Below, piece by piece: positions 44,190 through 54,760 of a DNA stretch of 64,000 nt (positions are counted from its first letter, which is position 1; each line of letters opens with the position of its first letter). A program made the translations under genes and the position numbers. Location of the stretch: contig NC_088917.1 in NCBI RefSeq assembly GCF_963576675.1, forward strand, positions 78,850,610 to 78,914,609, read 5' to 3'. The stretch is from Euphorbia lathyris (taxonomy: Eukaryota > Streptophyta > Magnoliopsida > Malpighiales > Euphorbiaceae). Below the pieces are notes generated by a model. That model was given only the letters and a program-made list of their open reading frames with translations, did not search any database and was not told where the DNA came from.

Positions 44190-45722
44190 ACTGAACCAAA
44201 TTAAAGGTTATTAATTATAAGTTTATTATTTTAATAGATACAAGTTAGCTGCCTCTAAAATTATTGTAAAGCTATGGTCCTAGTGTCCACACTTGTTCTA
44301 ATCATAATTATATGAGCTCCATGTTCCAATCATAACAATTGATTAGCATATGAACATCCTGCCTGCAAAGGCCTAAAATAAATGAAACAATTCGATCAAA
44401 TAAAGCAATTTTTCTGAAAGAAAACCATTAACCAAAAATGGGAAAGAGATAGACATAGTTGGGGTACTAGTTTTGGTAATGATAAAGTTAAAATTGGCAG
44501 ATATTCCCCAGGTTAGTTGAGACTGAGAGTGACAGTTGAAGGAAACTTTGGTATAAAGATGTGGTGCTATACTAATCCATGGAATAGGAACAAAAGTACT
44601 CGTTTCCAAACACACCATTTAATGTCTCTTTCAATCTCTAATTTACATTTTAAGTTAACTTGTCTCTATTATCTTGATAATACTTTATCTTTGATGATTG
44701 GGAAATTAGTAGGAGCAATAGGTTCTCCATGTTAAATAGAGAACCTTCTGTGCATATTTTTCCATTTGATATGGATTCATATTATAAGAGGTCTTACTAT
44801 TTTAAATATTAAGTGTATCTATAATACATGTGTTCAAATATAAATTAGGGGTCCTTCAAGTGACGTGGAAGACCCAGTGCTTAATATAAGAACTCTCGAT
44901 CATTAATAACAGTAATCATAATCCTAATCCCATCCTATAAGGGGGTGTTTGTTATGTTACCGGGATAGAGACAAGGATAAATGTTGGAATACAAATAAGG
45001 ATAAAGATTGGAATAAGATAAAAATGGGGTAGTTGGAATTATTATTCCATGTTTGTTTTGTTGGATAGAGATAGAGATAAAAATAATATATTTGACTATA
45101 TTACCCCACTTAAAGTACATAATATGGATTTGAGGGATAAGATGGACTTTTCTATCTCTTTAAAATTGTAACAGCTTATTTCACTCTCTTATACATTTTC
45201 AAAATTTTCCACGGATGATGAGCTTGTTCTAGGGATGATGAGGAGAAAACAGGACACATCGAAGAGAAAACAACTTTCAGGTCTTATTTACAAAAGCATT
45301 GGGGCCGGCTTGAAATAGATTGATGCCAATCGTAAATCGTTAGGCTCACTTTTTTCAACAAAACGGACACTAATAACAATATATTAGCAACGGTTTTTTA
45401 AACCGACTCTAATGATCTCTAATTAAAAACTAAGGGTCTTTGGAGTCTGTCATTAAATAATGGTTGCAAATGATAAATCATTGGGGTTGGTTGTTTTATA
45501 AAACTGACCACAATGACAATACTAATAGCAACAAGGTTTTTAAACCGATGTCGAAGACCCCACACCTTAAAATATGGTCGACATCGGTTATGTACAATGA
45601 CTATGGCTAATAAGGCATTTTTGGGGTCAGTTGTTTCAAACAATCCACCCTAAAGACCATTGGCGTCGATTTTTAAACAAATACTGCCAATATGGCGTCG
45701 CCAAAGATAAATTTTCAACTAG
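44190..45722. other. non-coding DNA ending in a CACTA-like terminus
   Basis: No gene is seen. Two direct repeats of about 95 bp, near 45325 and 45470, share AAATCRTT, AACRGTTTTTTAAACCGA-like and TARCAA words. The block ends at CAACTAGTG (45714-45722), which read in reverse is CACTAGTTG, the form of a CACTA transposon end with subterminal repeats. The opposite end was not found. Confidence 0.4.
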
Positions 45723-45801
45723 TGTTATAAAATCTTAATATAATAGTTAAGAGGCCAATTCATATGAATATCTGACAATTAGCAGTACTTTGAAAACTAA
45801 A

Positions 45802-45997
45802 AAGAGTGTTTTTGATGATGTGATCAGGTTGAAGCTATTCTCATTCTCTTTGAGGGACAAAACAAAGAGCTGGCTCAATTCTTTTCAATTGCGATCTATC
45901 ACAACCTGAGATCAAATTCTCAAAGCCTTTTTGACAAAATATTTTCCATCTTCTAAGGTTTTTCGCATGAAAAATGAGATCTCTAGATTCATATAAC
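45802..45997 (+). pseudogene. gypsy gag fragment, split by copia insertion
   Basis: It reads VIRLKLFSFSLRDKTKSWLN, SITT, FLTKYFPSSKVFRMKNEISRF, clearly the capsid core of an Athila/Tat-type gag, with two stops. It continues after the nested copia at 51119 as RGHESLLNP, matching the next conserved box in the gags at 7360 and 15245. Only about 85 codons survive. Confidence 0.75.
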
Positions 45998-46465
45998 TGT
46001 TAAAATAAAGAGACTAGAAAATGATATTTGGCAAGGACTTGAGTTGTAGTTTTAGGACTAGAATTGTTTTCGGAATAAAATAACAAAATGATACAAAACA
46101 CAAGAACTTTTCATTTATTAAACTCTTACTCTTTCTTACACCTCTTACACAATATTTTTCTCTTTTTTTTGTCAACTTCCCTCACAACATCTTACAATAC
46201 AAAGCCTTATTTATAGGCTACTAGTTTTTACGGAATTGAAAAAACAATACACCAAACCTACATGCTTTGTCCATAGACTCCATCACACAAATGTTGATTT
46301 TTTTCATTTTTCCATACTAGAAATGTGAAAAGAAGAACCCATCCTTTAATTATTTCTTTGTCCATTTTTGACTTCCCATACTCACAAACATGTGATTGCA
46401 TTTATTATTTTGTTTTTTGTTTTTGTTTTTTTTTAATTAAAATTAAGTTTAGTTTATTTTTAACA
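45998..46465 (-). repeat. 3' LTR of the 5.1-kb copia element
   Basis: The 468-bp LTR lies next to the polypurine tract (minus strand TTTAAGGGGCA at 46466-46476). It pairs with 50643-51113. Confidence 0.92.
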
Positions 46466-46477
46466 TGCCCCTTAAAC

Positions 46478-49400
46478 TTAATTTTTCGTGACTCCCAATT
46501 GATCTCTCAATTGACTGAACACATCATACTTCAGCGGCTTCGTGAAAATATCTGCAATCTGATCTTGTGTCTTCACGTACTTCAGTGTCACCTCCTTTTG
46601 TTCAATGCATCCCCGAATAAAATGGTACCTCGTGTCAATGTGTTTACTCCGATCATGAAACACTGGATTTTCTGCTAACGTCAGTGCAGACTTGTTATCA
46701 ATAAAAATCTATGTTGGATCATTTTGACTCATTTGAAATTCTTTTAGCAATTTTCGGAGCCAAATTGCATGACAGACACAAGAGGTTGCAGCAACATATT
46801 CAGCTTCACAGGTTGACAACGTCACAATTGCCTGCTTCTTCGAACTCCATGTAAATGCAGTATCACCCAGAAAAAAATACAAAACCAATTGTACTTTTTC
46901 GGTCATCCTTGTCACCGGCCCAATCACTATCACAATATCCAACTAATTTGAAATCGTCAGTTTTTGAATAATGTAATCCCAAATTAGTTGTACCTTTCAC
47001 ATAACAGAGAATTCTTTTTGCTGCATTCCAATGTGACACCGTTGGGGCTTCCATGTATCGACTTACTAAGCCGACTACATATAGAATATCCGGTCTCGTA
47101 CATGTCAAGTATCTGAGACTTCCGACCAAGCTTCAGAATAATGTCGGGTTGACTCCGTCTCCACCTTCATCTTTTGTCAACTTGATTCCACATTCGACTG
47201 GCGTGCTGACGGAATTACAATTTTCCATCTTGAACTTTTTTAAGATCTCCTTTACAAAACCACTTTGAGAGATAAAAATTTTGTCGTCATTCTGCTTCAC
47301 TTCAATAACAAGATAATATGACATTAGACCAATGTCAGTCATCTCGAACTCACGAGCCATTGTCTTCTTGAACTCTTCAAACATCTTAGGATTGTTCCCT
47401 GTAAAAATGAGATCATCCACATACAAACAAACAAGTAACATATCTCCATTTTTCACCTTTGCATACAGGGTATATTCATGTGGACATTTGACAAAACCAT
47501 TTTCTTGAAAATATTTGTCAATGCGACTGTTCCAGGCTCGTGGTGCTTGCTTGAGACCATAAAGTGCCTTTTTCAATTTTAGCACTTTATTTTCTTGACC
47601 TTTCATAATATACCCAGGTGGTTGCTGGATATAAATTTCCTCTTCCAAATATCCATTGAGAAATGCAGATTTCACGTCCATTTGATGGATTCTCCACCCG
47701 TGTTGAGAAGCTACAGAAATTACCAGTCTGATACTCTCCATTCTGGCAACAGGAGCAAAGACTTCATTGTAGTCAATTCTGGGTCATTGACTGAACCCTT
47801 TCGCCAGTAATCTTGCTTTATGTCGGACAATTTCACCGTTTGCATCTTTCTTTGCTTTGAACACCTATTTAACTCCAATGGGTTTTTGACCGACAGGAAG
47901 TGATGTCAGCTCCCATGTTTTATTTTTCTCGATCGAATGAATCTCCTCTTCAATGGCTTTTCTCCATTTTTCATCTTTTATTGCTTCTTCTGGATCTGTT
48001 GGTTCATCATTAACAAAATGACAATAAAGAGTTAATTCATCATCGAGATTTCTTGTTACATCATAGAGATCTTTAATAGGTATGAATTTTTTTGGCTTTC
48101 CGGGCGGATGTTCATCTGAACTGTCTCCATCACTCGAGGATGAACTCAAACTGGATGAGCTTGCTGATGTCGAACTGGTTGCTGGTGTTGTGGCTGCGAC
48201 TGTGGCTGGTTCCTCCTGATCATTGTCTTCATCCATGAAAGGATAAAAACTATAGCTGTTTTCTTTTTCACCGGTCCAGTCCCAAACTGCTTCTTCATCA
48301 ATGGTGACATCTCTACTGATGATGATTTTCTGAGTCTGAGGATCGAACATTTTGTACCCTTTGGAATGTTCTGAATAGCCCACAAACAAATATTTCTTGC
48401 TTTTATCATCTAGCTTCTTACGTTCTTCATCCGGTACATGGACATAAAGCAACACTGCCAAAAACACGCAAATAAGAAATACTGGGTTTTATTCCGCTCC
48501 ATGCTTCTTGTGGAGTTTGATCCCAAACACTGACAGTTGGCGATCTATTCAACAGGTGGACAGCACAGTCCACTGCTTCGGCCCATAACTCCTTCGGTAA
48601 ATTTTTGCTTTTTAACATGCTCCTCACCATGTTGAGCACTGTTCTGTTCTTTCTTTCGACTACGCCATTTTGCTTAGATGATCTGGGGACTGAAAGGAAA
48701 TGACGGATTCCATGATCTTCACAAAATTGCTTGAAAGAGATGGACATGTATTCACCGCCTCTGTCTGATCTGAGTGCCTTAATCAAATGACCACTTTCTT
48801 TCTCCACTTGGACTTTGAATTTTTTAAATGTCTCAAAAACTTCTGTTTTTTGCTTCAAAAAATACACCCAAGTTTTTCTACTAAAATCATCAATGAAAAG
48901 TAGAAAATATTTATTTTTACCTAGAGACTATGGAGTGATCGGTCCACACACATCTGTGTGAACTAGCTCAAGCGGCGCCTTTGCTCTTGAAATGGACTCC
49001 TTTGGAAAACTGGTTCTGAATTGTTTTCCAACAAGACATCCTTCACACAATTGATGAGGCTGGTCAATATGAGGCAATCCGTTTACCATCTGCTTCTGTC
49101 CCAACAGCTTCAGTCCTCCAAAATTGAGATGTCTGTACCATAAATGCCAAAGCCAGGGGGGACTTTGCACATAAGCTTTCAAACATTTGGCCACGTCCGT
49201 CTGAATGTTAATTGTGAACATTCTGTTTTTCGCCATGGGTACTCGTGCAATCAACTCATTTTTCTCATTCAACAGGAGTAGTTTCCGGTCCACCATGTGA
49301 ACTTCATAATTTTTCTCTAGTAGCTGTCCCAAACTCAAAATATTGCTTTTCATGCTAGGAACATAATAAACATTACCAATGAACTGGTGAGCGCCATTTT

Positions 49401-49560
49401 TGAGCCGAATAAGAATGGTTCCTTTGCTTGTAATAGGAACCTTAGAGGAATCTCTAAATACAACACTACCGCGAATGGATTCATAAAGTTCCACGAACAT
49501 CTTCTTGTAACCACACATATGGTTACTTACCACATTGTCAAGCTACCATATATTATTTTC
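46478..49560 (-). pseudogene. pol: copia pol: protease, integrase, RT, RNase H (multiple breaks)
   Basis: From the right: a protease remnant with DNVVSNHMCG in place of the usual DNGASNHM, so its catalytic loop is altered, and a stop just before it. Then LWHLWYRHLNFGGL and CEGCLVGKQ, integrase VHTDVCGPI, SDRGGEYMS and [18 protein letters not shown] with [27 protein letters not shown] and CLYVDDLIFTGNN, and RNase H with CTRPDILYVVGLVSRYM, TLSTCEAEYVAA and QIADIFTKPL. Breaks lie near 48928 (stop), 48427-48467 (frameshift), 47741-47865, 47129, 46863-46942 (overlapping frames) and 46709. It is dead by accumulated point changes. Confidence 0.88.
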
Positions 49561-49654
49561 GCGATTTTCTTCACCTTCGTAGGTAAGTAACACTGTGCCA
49601 GTTACTTCCTCATCTTGAATATTATTGGCTGTCTCCTCTACCTCCTTAGCAGGA

Positions 49655-50583
49655 CTCCAACATTCTACCGCGCAGTGACCATACTTGGAGCAATTATAAC
49701 ACTGAATATTGGACTTGTCGCGTCCTTTATTCGGCCTCCAGTTTCCTCTTCCTTGGCCGCGTCCTCAGCCTCTTCCTCTAGCTCTGGTGAATTGAGTGCT
49801 TCTGTCATTGTTGTTGTTGCCGTTTTCATTTCTTCCTTGACTTCTGCCACGTCCTCGTCCTCTACCATTTCCTCCTCCACCTCTTCCACGTCCTCTGCCG
49901 GACTGACTACTTTCGCCATTTTTAAACACAGTCTTCGTTGCTAAGACTTGTTCTGCGGAATCTTCTCTTCGTTTCTTAAACCGCTCCTCTCGTGCTTGTA
50001 ATGACCCTACAACTTCATCAACGGACATTTCGCTGATGTCCCTAGACTCCTCCATAGCCACCACTACGTAATCAAATTTTGGTAGTAGTGATCGCATAAT
50101 TTTTTCAACAATTCTGGACTCTTCAATTTTTTCTCCGTACTGCCGCATCTGATTCACGACAGATTTTACTCGGGATGAGTAATCATTAATAGCCTCTGTC
50201 TCTTTCATCCTCATTGTCTCAAATTCTCCTCTCAGCATCTGCAAACGAATTTTTTTAACTTTCTCCTCCCCTTGAAGAGAAACTCGTAGGATTTCCCACG
50301 CTTGTTTGGCGGTGGTAGCTTCATCTACTTTCTTGAACATTAATTCATCCAAACCTTGATGGATGAGAGTACGCGCCTTTTGATCGCTTTTGCGATTTTT
50401 CTGCAGAGTATCTTTTATTGCCTGTGTCAATGCTGTCTCATTGGCTGGGACTACGTAGCCTTTTTCAACAATGTCCCAGACATCTTGACATCCGAGTAAC
50501 GCCTTCATTCGAATACACCAACTTGAATAATTGGTTTTGGTGAGCTGAGGGTATTGATAAGGAAGTTTGAGACCATCTGACAT
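49655..50583 (-). pseudogene. gag: copia gag with RG-rich tail and one zinc knuckle
   Basis: It starts MSDGLKLPYQYPQLTKTNYS, followed by WCIRMKALLGCQDVWDIVEKG, QAWEILRVSLQGEEKVKK and LPKFDYVVVAMEESRDI, a standard copia gag order. An RG/GN-rich region follows and is interrupted by a TGA near 49765 in an Arg-Gly repeat (CGA to TGA would explain it). Beyond the stop lies a knuckle CYNCSKYGHCAVEC (about 49658-49705). The start codon is 45 bp from the PBS. Confidence 0.87.
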
Positions 50584-50628
50584 TTTTTATAGGGTCTGTT
50601 TTGCGGAAGACTGACTCTCGTAACGTGG

Positions 50629-50639
50629 CTCTGATACCA
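50629..50639 (-). promoter_or_regulatory. copia primer binding site, tRNA-Met type
   Basis: The minus strand reads TGGTATCAGAG, 3 bp inside the 5' LTR at 50643. Confidence 0.9.
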
Positions 50640-50642
50640 CTT

Positions 50643-51113
50643 TGTTAAAATAAAGAGACAAAAAAATGATATTTGGCAAGGACTTGAGTTGTAATTTTAG
50701 GAGGACTACAATTGTTTTCGGAATAAAATAACAAAATGACACAAAACACAAGAACTTTTCATTTATTAAACTCTTACTCTTTCTTACACCTCTTACACAA
50801 TATTTTTCTTTTTTTTTTGTCAACTTCCCTCACAACATCTTACAATACAAAGCCTTATTTATAGGCTACTAGTTTTTACGGAATTGAAAAAACAATACAC
50901 CAAACCTACATGCTTTGTCCATAGACTCCATCACACAAATGTTGATTTTTTTCATTTTTCCATACTAGAAATGTGAAAAGAAGAACCCCATCCTTTAATT
51001 ATTTCTTTGTCCATTTTTGACTTCCCATACTCACAAGCATGTGATTGCATTTATTATTTTTTTTTTTGTTTTTGTTTTTTTTAATTAAAATTAAGTTTAG
51101 TTTATTTTTAACA
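50643..51113 (-). repeat. 5' LTR of the 5.1-kb copia element
   Basis: The 471-bp LTR lies next to the PBS and the target copy ATAAC. On the minus strand AGCCTATAAATAAGG (about 50853-50867) is a TATA candidate. Confidence 0.92.
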
Positions 51114-51118
51114 ATAAC

Positions 51119-51989
51119 GTGGTCATGAGTCACTTCTGAATCCTTGAGTTGACATCTTTCTTTCTTTTGGTGTTTAATCTTTTAAGCCTCTAATACTATG
51201 TCAAGATAATAATTTCTGTTATATTCTTCATTAATTATCAATCATGTATATATACAAAACAGAAAAAAAACTATTGAAACATGTACTAAAGAATCGTAGT
51301 CTATTTACATTTAGATGTTGTTTGATAAAACTGAAAATTAAGTGCAGAAAAAAATAAGTACTGGATTTTAAGTATTGAACATTATACATGCTAAAAATAT
51401 TAAATGATGTAATTGTTATAAAAATATTAGTTGATAATGTTTAACTTAAAATGTTAAGTTCAAATTTTTTACTTATCAGAATAAATGATTTTTAACATAA
51501 TTGACTACTTTAAGTCGTAGAGAAATAACTGTTACCAAACACACTTAAATTAAATAAGTCTTAATATTTTAATTTAACCCCGAAACACAACTCGAAATAC
51601 GAGTCATCTAATATGCACTTTGGAGCGGGATCTACTCAGTATGTGGATATTAAGATAAATCCACCACAAAATAAATAAATAAAAACTAAAACTTGAGGTA
51701 TGGAAGAAGCAACGTGAGAGGAAAATAGCGGAATGCCCAATAGAGAAGAAGATGAGTTAAACAATGTTGATTAATAGGGGAATTTGATGTTCTTTCATCT
51801 CCGTTGCTGTTCAACGGATATGGGTCTTGTTATCCGACAAGTTTGGTTTTGTCTTGTCCTTTGACAAGTTTCTTCTTTTCTTTTCAATTCTTGCATCAAA
51901 AGTTCTTTTTCCATCTATAGCATCATCAAGTAATCACGCTGGAAAAATGCATTCTAGCTTAGATGAGAGCTTTTTAAGGAAATCGCAGT
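51119..51989. other. short gag remnant, then AT-rich non-coding DNA
   Basis: The first about 40 bp complete the gag relic interrupted at 45997. The rest is AT-rich with no recognisable gene; an open frame at 51827-52054 has no family features and overlaps the LINE tail in another frame. Confidence 0.4.
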
Positions 51990-52261
51990 CAGCTAACAAA
52001 GGTCATGGCTATCAAAGAAGCATTAAGTTGGATTCAGATGCATCGCCCCAGTGAGAAAATTCAAATTCAGTCGGATTGTTTTGTCATAGTCAAGACAATT
52101 CAAATGGGTTTAAAAGGCCCTTCGTATTTAGTTGACATTATTTCTCATTTATTAAGAGATTTAGAGTTGTGCTCTATCTCCTTTATTAAGCGTTCAGCGA
52201 ATTCGGCTGCCCATGCTCTAGCAAAAGCGGCCAATTCTATGTCTGTTCGGGGTGAATGGGC
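51990..52261 (+). pseudogene. LINE RNase H domain fragment, split by a hAT-like element
   Basis: It reads AMAIKEALSWIQMH, IQSDCFVIVKTIQMG, SISFIKRSANSAAHALAKAA, the C-terminal RNase H (RVT_3) of a plant LINE. The frame is cut at GEWA by an insertion. After the insertion (53772) it resumes with PSPFLSNIILSDLS and a stop, then GTTAATAAAACTTGGCATT and a 10-bp poly(A) near 53852-53861, a LINE 3' end. It is a different LINE family from the one at 38459. Confidence 0.75.
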
Positions 52262-53771
52262 GGGCCGGTTCTAGGGGGAGGCCGCATAGGCGGCCGCCTA
52301 GGGCCTCCGATTTACGGGGGGCTCCGATCAGAATTTGTTTCATATTTGATAATTACAAAAATTTATGTGGTTAAAAACTATATAGACTTAAATTTGTAAC
52401 AAAAAATAGTGCTAGATTGAATGGTAAGGCATAATAGAGGTGTTTGTAAGGATGAGAGTTTGATTCCCTATATTAGCATTTTTTGTTCATATTTTTTTGA
52501 ACTTTTTTTTATATTTGTAAACAATGTATAAACTATTATTTTGTTATTGTAGTGATTTTTAAATTTTTAATTTTTTATAAATTACAAGTCGAAATTCACT
52601 TATGAATAAAAATTTGTAATTTGGTGCAAAATGTTATTTAGACACTGATTTATTTAAAATTTAATATTTGACCACTAATTTATTATTTGGTCACATTTAC
52701 ATCATAAACTATTTAAATTGATGAAATTTCACTCAATTTTGATGATTCCTTAGATCAACATTTTTTGGTTCACATTTTCTCTTTCATTCTTTTGACAACA
52801 CCTATACTGATTTTTCCTGAACTTTTTTCATATTTGGAAACAATATATAAACTATTATTTTGTTATTGTAATGATTTTAAATTTTTTTATTTGTTATAAA
52901 TTACAAGACGAAATGCACTTATGAATTAAAATTTATAATTTGGTGTAAAATGTTATTTAGACTCTGATTTATTTAAAATTTTAATATTTGGCCACTAATT
53001 TATTATTTGGTCACATTTGGACCATAAACTATTCAAATTGATGAAATTCCATTTAATTTTGATGAAGTCTTAATAAAATCGTTTCCTTATGATATGTGGT
53101 GATATTTTGACATATGGATTTGAAGTGCCGTAAGTTTTAAAGTTTATTTACCCAAATAATTAATGAGATTAAAACAAGAAAACAAATCTCTAAACTAAAA
53201 TTTGTCCAGTCCAATTGTCAAAATATCATTATATATCAATAATTCTATTATGTTTCCATCCAAATTGGATGAAATTTCACCAATTGGGGTAGTTTAGTGG
53301 CTAAATGATAAAATTTTGGATAGATCAAACGTCAAATGAAAAGATTCCTTGGATCAATCGATATCCAAATAGTAATTTAAGCATGTATTTCATCATAAAG
53401 ACGCGACTCAACCAATCTTTAATCACCAAGATAAATTCTTCTTTTTCTTTCCATAGAATCTTAGGATTAGGTTCGAGTTCAGTCATCCAAGATTAATTTC
53501 CAGGAATTAATACTTTGTCGTATGCTTGCTTCTCTCACGACTGGTGAGAAGAAACTTGATTTTACATACGTAAAACAAAACTCAATTTTACATATACAAA
53601 AGAAGAATAATAATTTCTTAGCTTTAGTTATTATTATATGACTTGAATTGTAGTTAATAATATATTGGTTTTACTATTTAATATTTATTATTTCTAAAAT
53701 AGTATTAAATCTAGATATGAAAAAAAAGTACATAATGTGCCTATGGCCTTCAAAATGCTGGAGACGGCCCT
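52262..53771. mobile_element. hAT-like non-autonomous element, 1.5 kb
   Basis: The left end is GGGCCGGTTCTAG and the right end read in reverse is AGGGCCGTCTCCAG, imperfect hAT-style inverted ends. The flanks GAATGGGC (52254-52261) and AAATGGGC (53772-53779) match at 7 of 8 positions, fitting the 8-bp duplication of hAT elements. Removing it rejoins a LINE reading frame. It has no transposase. Inside, a segment of about 235 bp is directly duplicated with a period near 319 bp (around 52510 and 52830). Confidence 0.72.
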
Positions 53772-53865
53772 AAATGGGCATGTCCATCACCATTTCTTAG
53801 CAATATTATTTTATCTGATTTAAGTTAATAAAACTTGGCATTATTTCAAAAAAAAAAGTGATTAA

Positions 53866-54101
53866 GTGAGTTATGAAACAAGGCATAAGTTGAAGGTGAT
53901 GCACGTCAAGAAATATTTCTCATGCACATAGATATCCAAAATCACATAGGTTTATAATTATGTGTTACATCTCAATTGTTAAGTACAAAACAATGAGTTA
54001 ATATTTAATTGTTCAATAAATTAATAATTAATTTTTAGAATTTAACGATTAAATCTTTAATAATTTTTTTGTAACAATGACAGAAATTGCAATATAATTT
54101 A
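53866..54101. other. AT-rich flank, no gene seen
   Basis: It ends with TATAATTTA, the left target copy of the MITE that follows. Confidence 0.4.
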
Positions 54102-54564
54102 GGGTTAATTTTGAAAAAATTCATCCCGTTTTAAGTTTTTACATATTGATACTTGTATTTTTTTTCCCTAAAACAGACAAACGACCTGACAGTGTTAAAA
54201 AAAATAGGATTTTAAGGATTTTTTTGTATCACTTTTTTAGTTTTTGACTTTCTTTCTCCTCCTCCTCGTCCTTCTTCTTCTTTTTTATGGAGTTCCATAA
54301 AATTCCTTCATTTCTAGAATTCCAAAACTAGAATTCCATTTCTAGATTTACAAATTTCTGAAATTCTAGAAAATGGACAAAAGAAAAAGGAGAGTCAAAT
54401 TTTCTTTCTTCCTAAAATACCCTATACCACGTCAGTAATCTAACGGTGTCGAGTTTTTAACTTGATTTCGCTAATGATTCAAATCACATGGGTTGTTTTG
54501 GGAAAAAAATACACAGATACTGATCTGCGAAAACGTAAAACCACATATTTTTTTTAATTAAACC
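54102..54564. mobile_element. Mutator-like MITE, 463 bp
   Basis: A perfect 9-bp duplication TATAATTTA lies at 54093-54101 and 54565-54573. The terminal inverted repeats are imperfect and about 75 bp: left GGGTTAATTTTGAAAAAA, right in reverse GGTTTAATTAAAAAAAATA, with the shared inner section GTATTTTTTTCCC and AAAACA. There is no coding capacity. A 9-bp duplication with long inverted repeats is the Mutator pattern. It lies 196 bp beyond the stop codon of the terpene synthase. Confidence 0.8.
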
Positions 54565-54760
54565 TATAATTTATGAGATTGAAGCTCAACTTGATAAGAT
54601 ATCAATCTTAAAACCATTAAAATACATTATTCAAACTCCAAAATATGGATTACAACTAGACCAATCACGTGAAAGATAGAAAATAAAAGTTCCATTACAA
54701 ACCAAACCAATTATTTTTATAAACTAGTCCATATCAACCTAAAAGAGAAAGATTCTGATA

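Larger units (their letters stand above)
45998..51113 (-). mobile_element. Ty1/copia element, 5.1 kb, with perfect target duplication
   Basis: The LTRs 45998-46465 and 50643-51113 (468 and 471 bp) start TGTTAAAATAAAGAG on the plus strand and end TTTTTAACA. The duplication is ATAAC at 45993-45997 and 51114-51118. On the minus strand: PBS, gag, protease, integrase, RT, RNase H, polypurine tract (TTTAAGGGGCA). Several small indels distinguish the LTRs, so the insertion is not very recent. All reading frames are damaged. Confidence 0.95.

Noticed and set aside
51827..52054. Open frame of 75 codons beside the LINE RNase H fragment
   Set aside because: It overlaps the true RNase H frame in another phase and shows no conserved motif.
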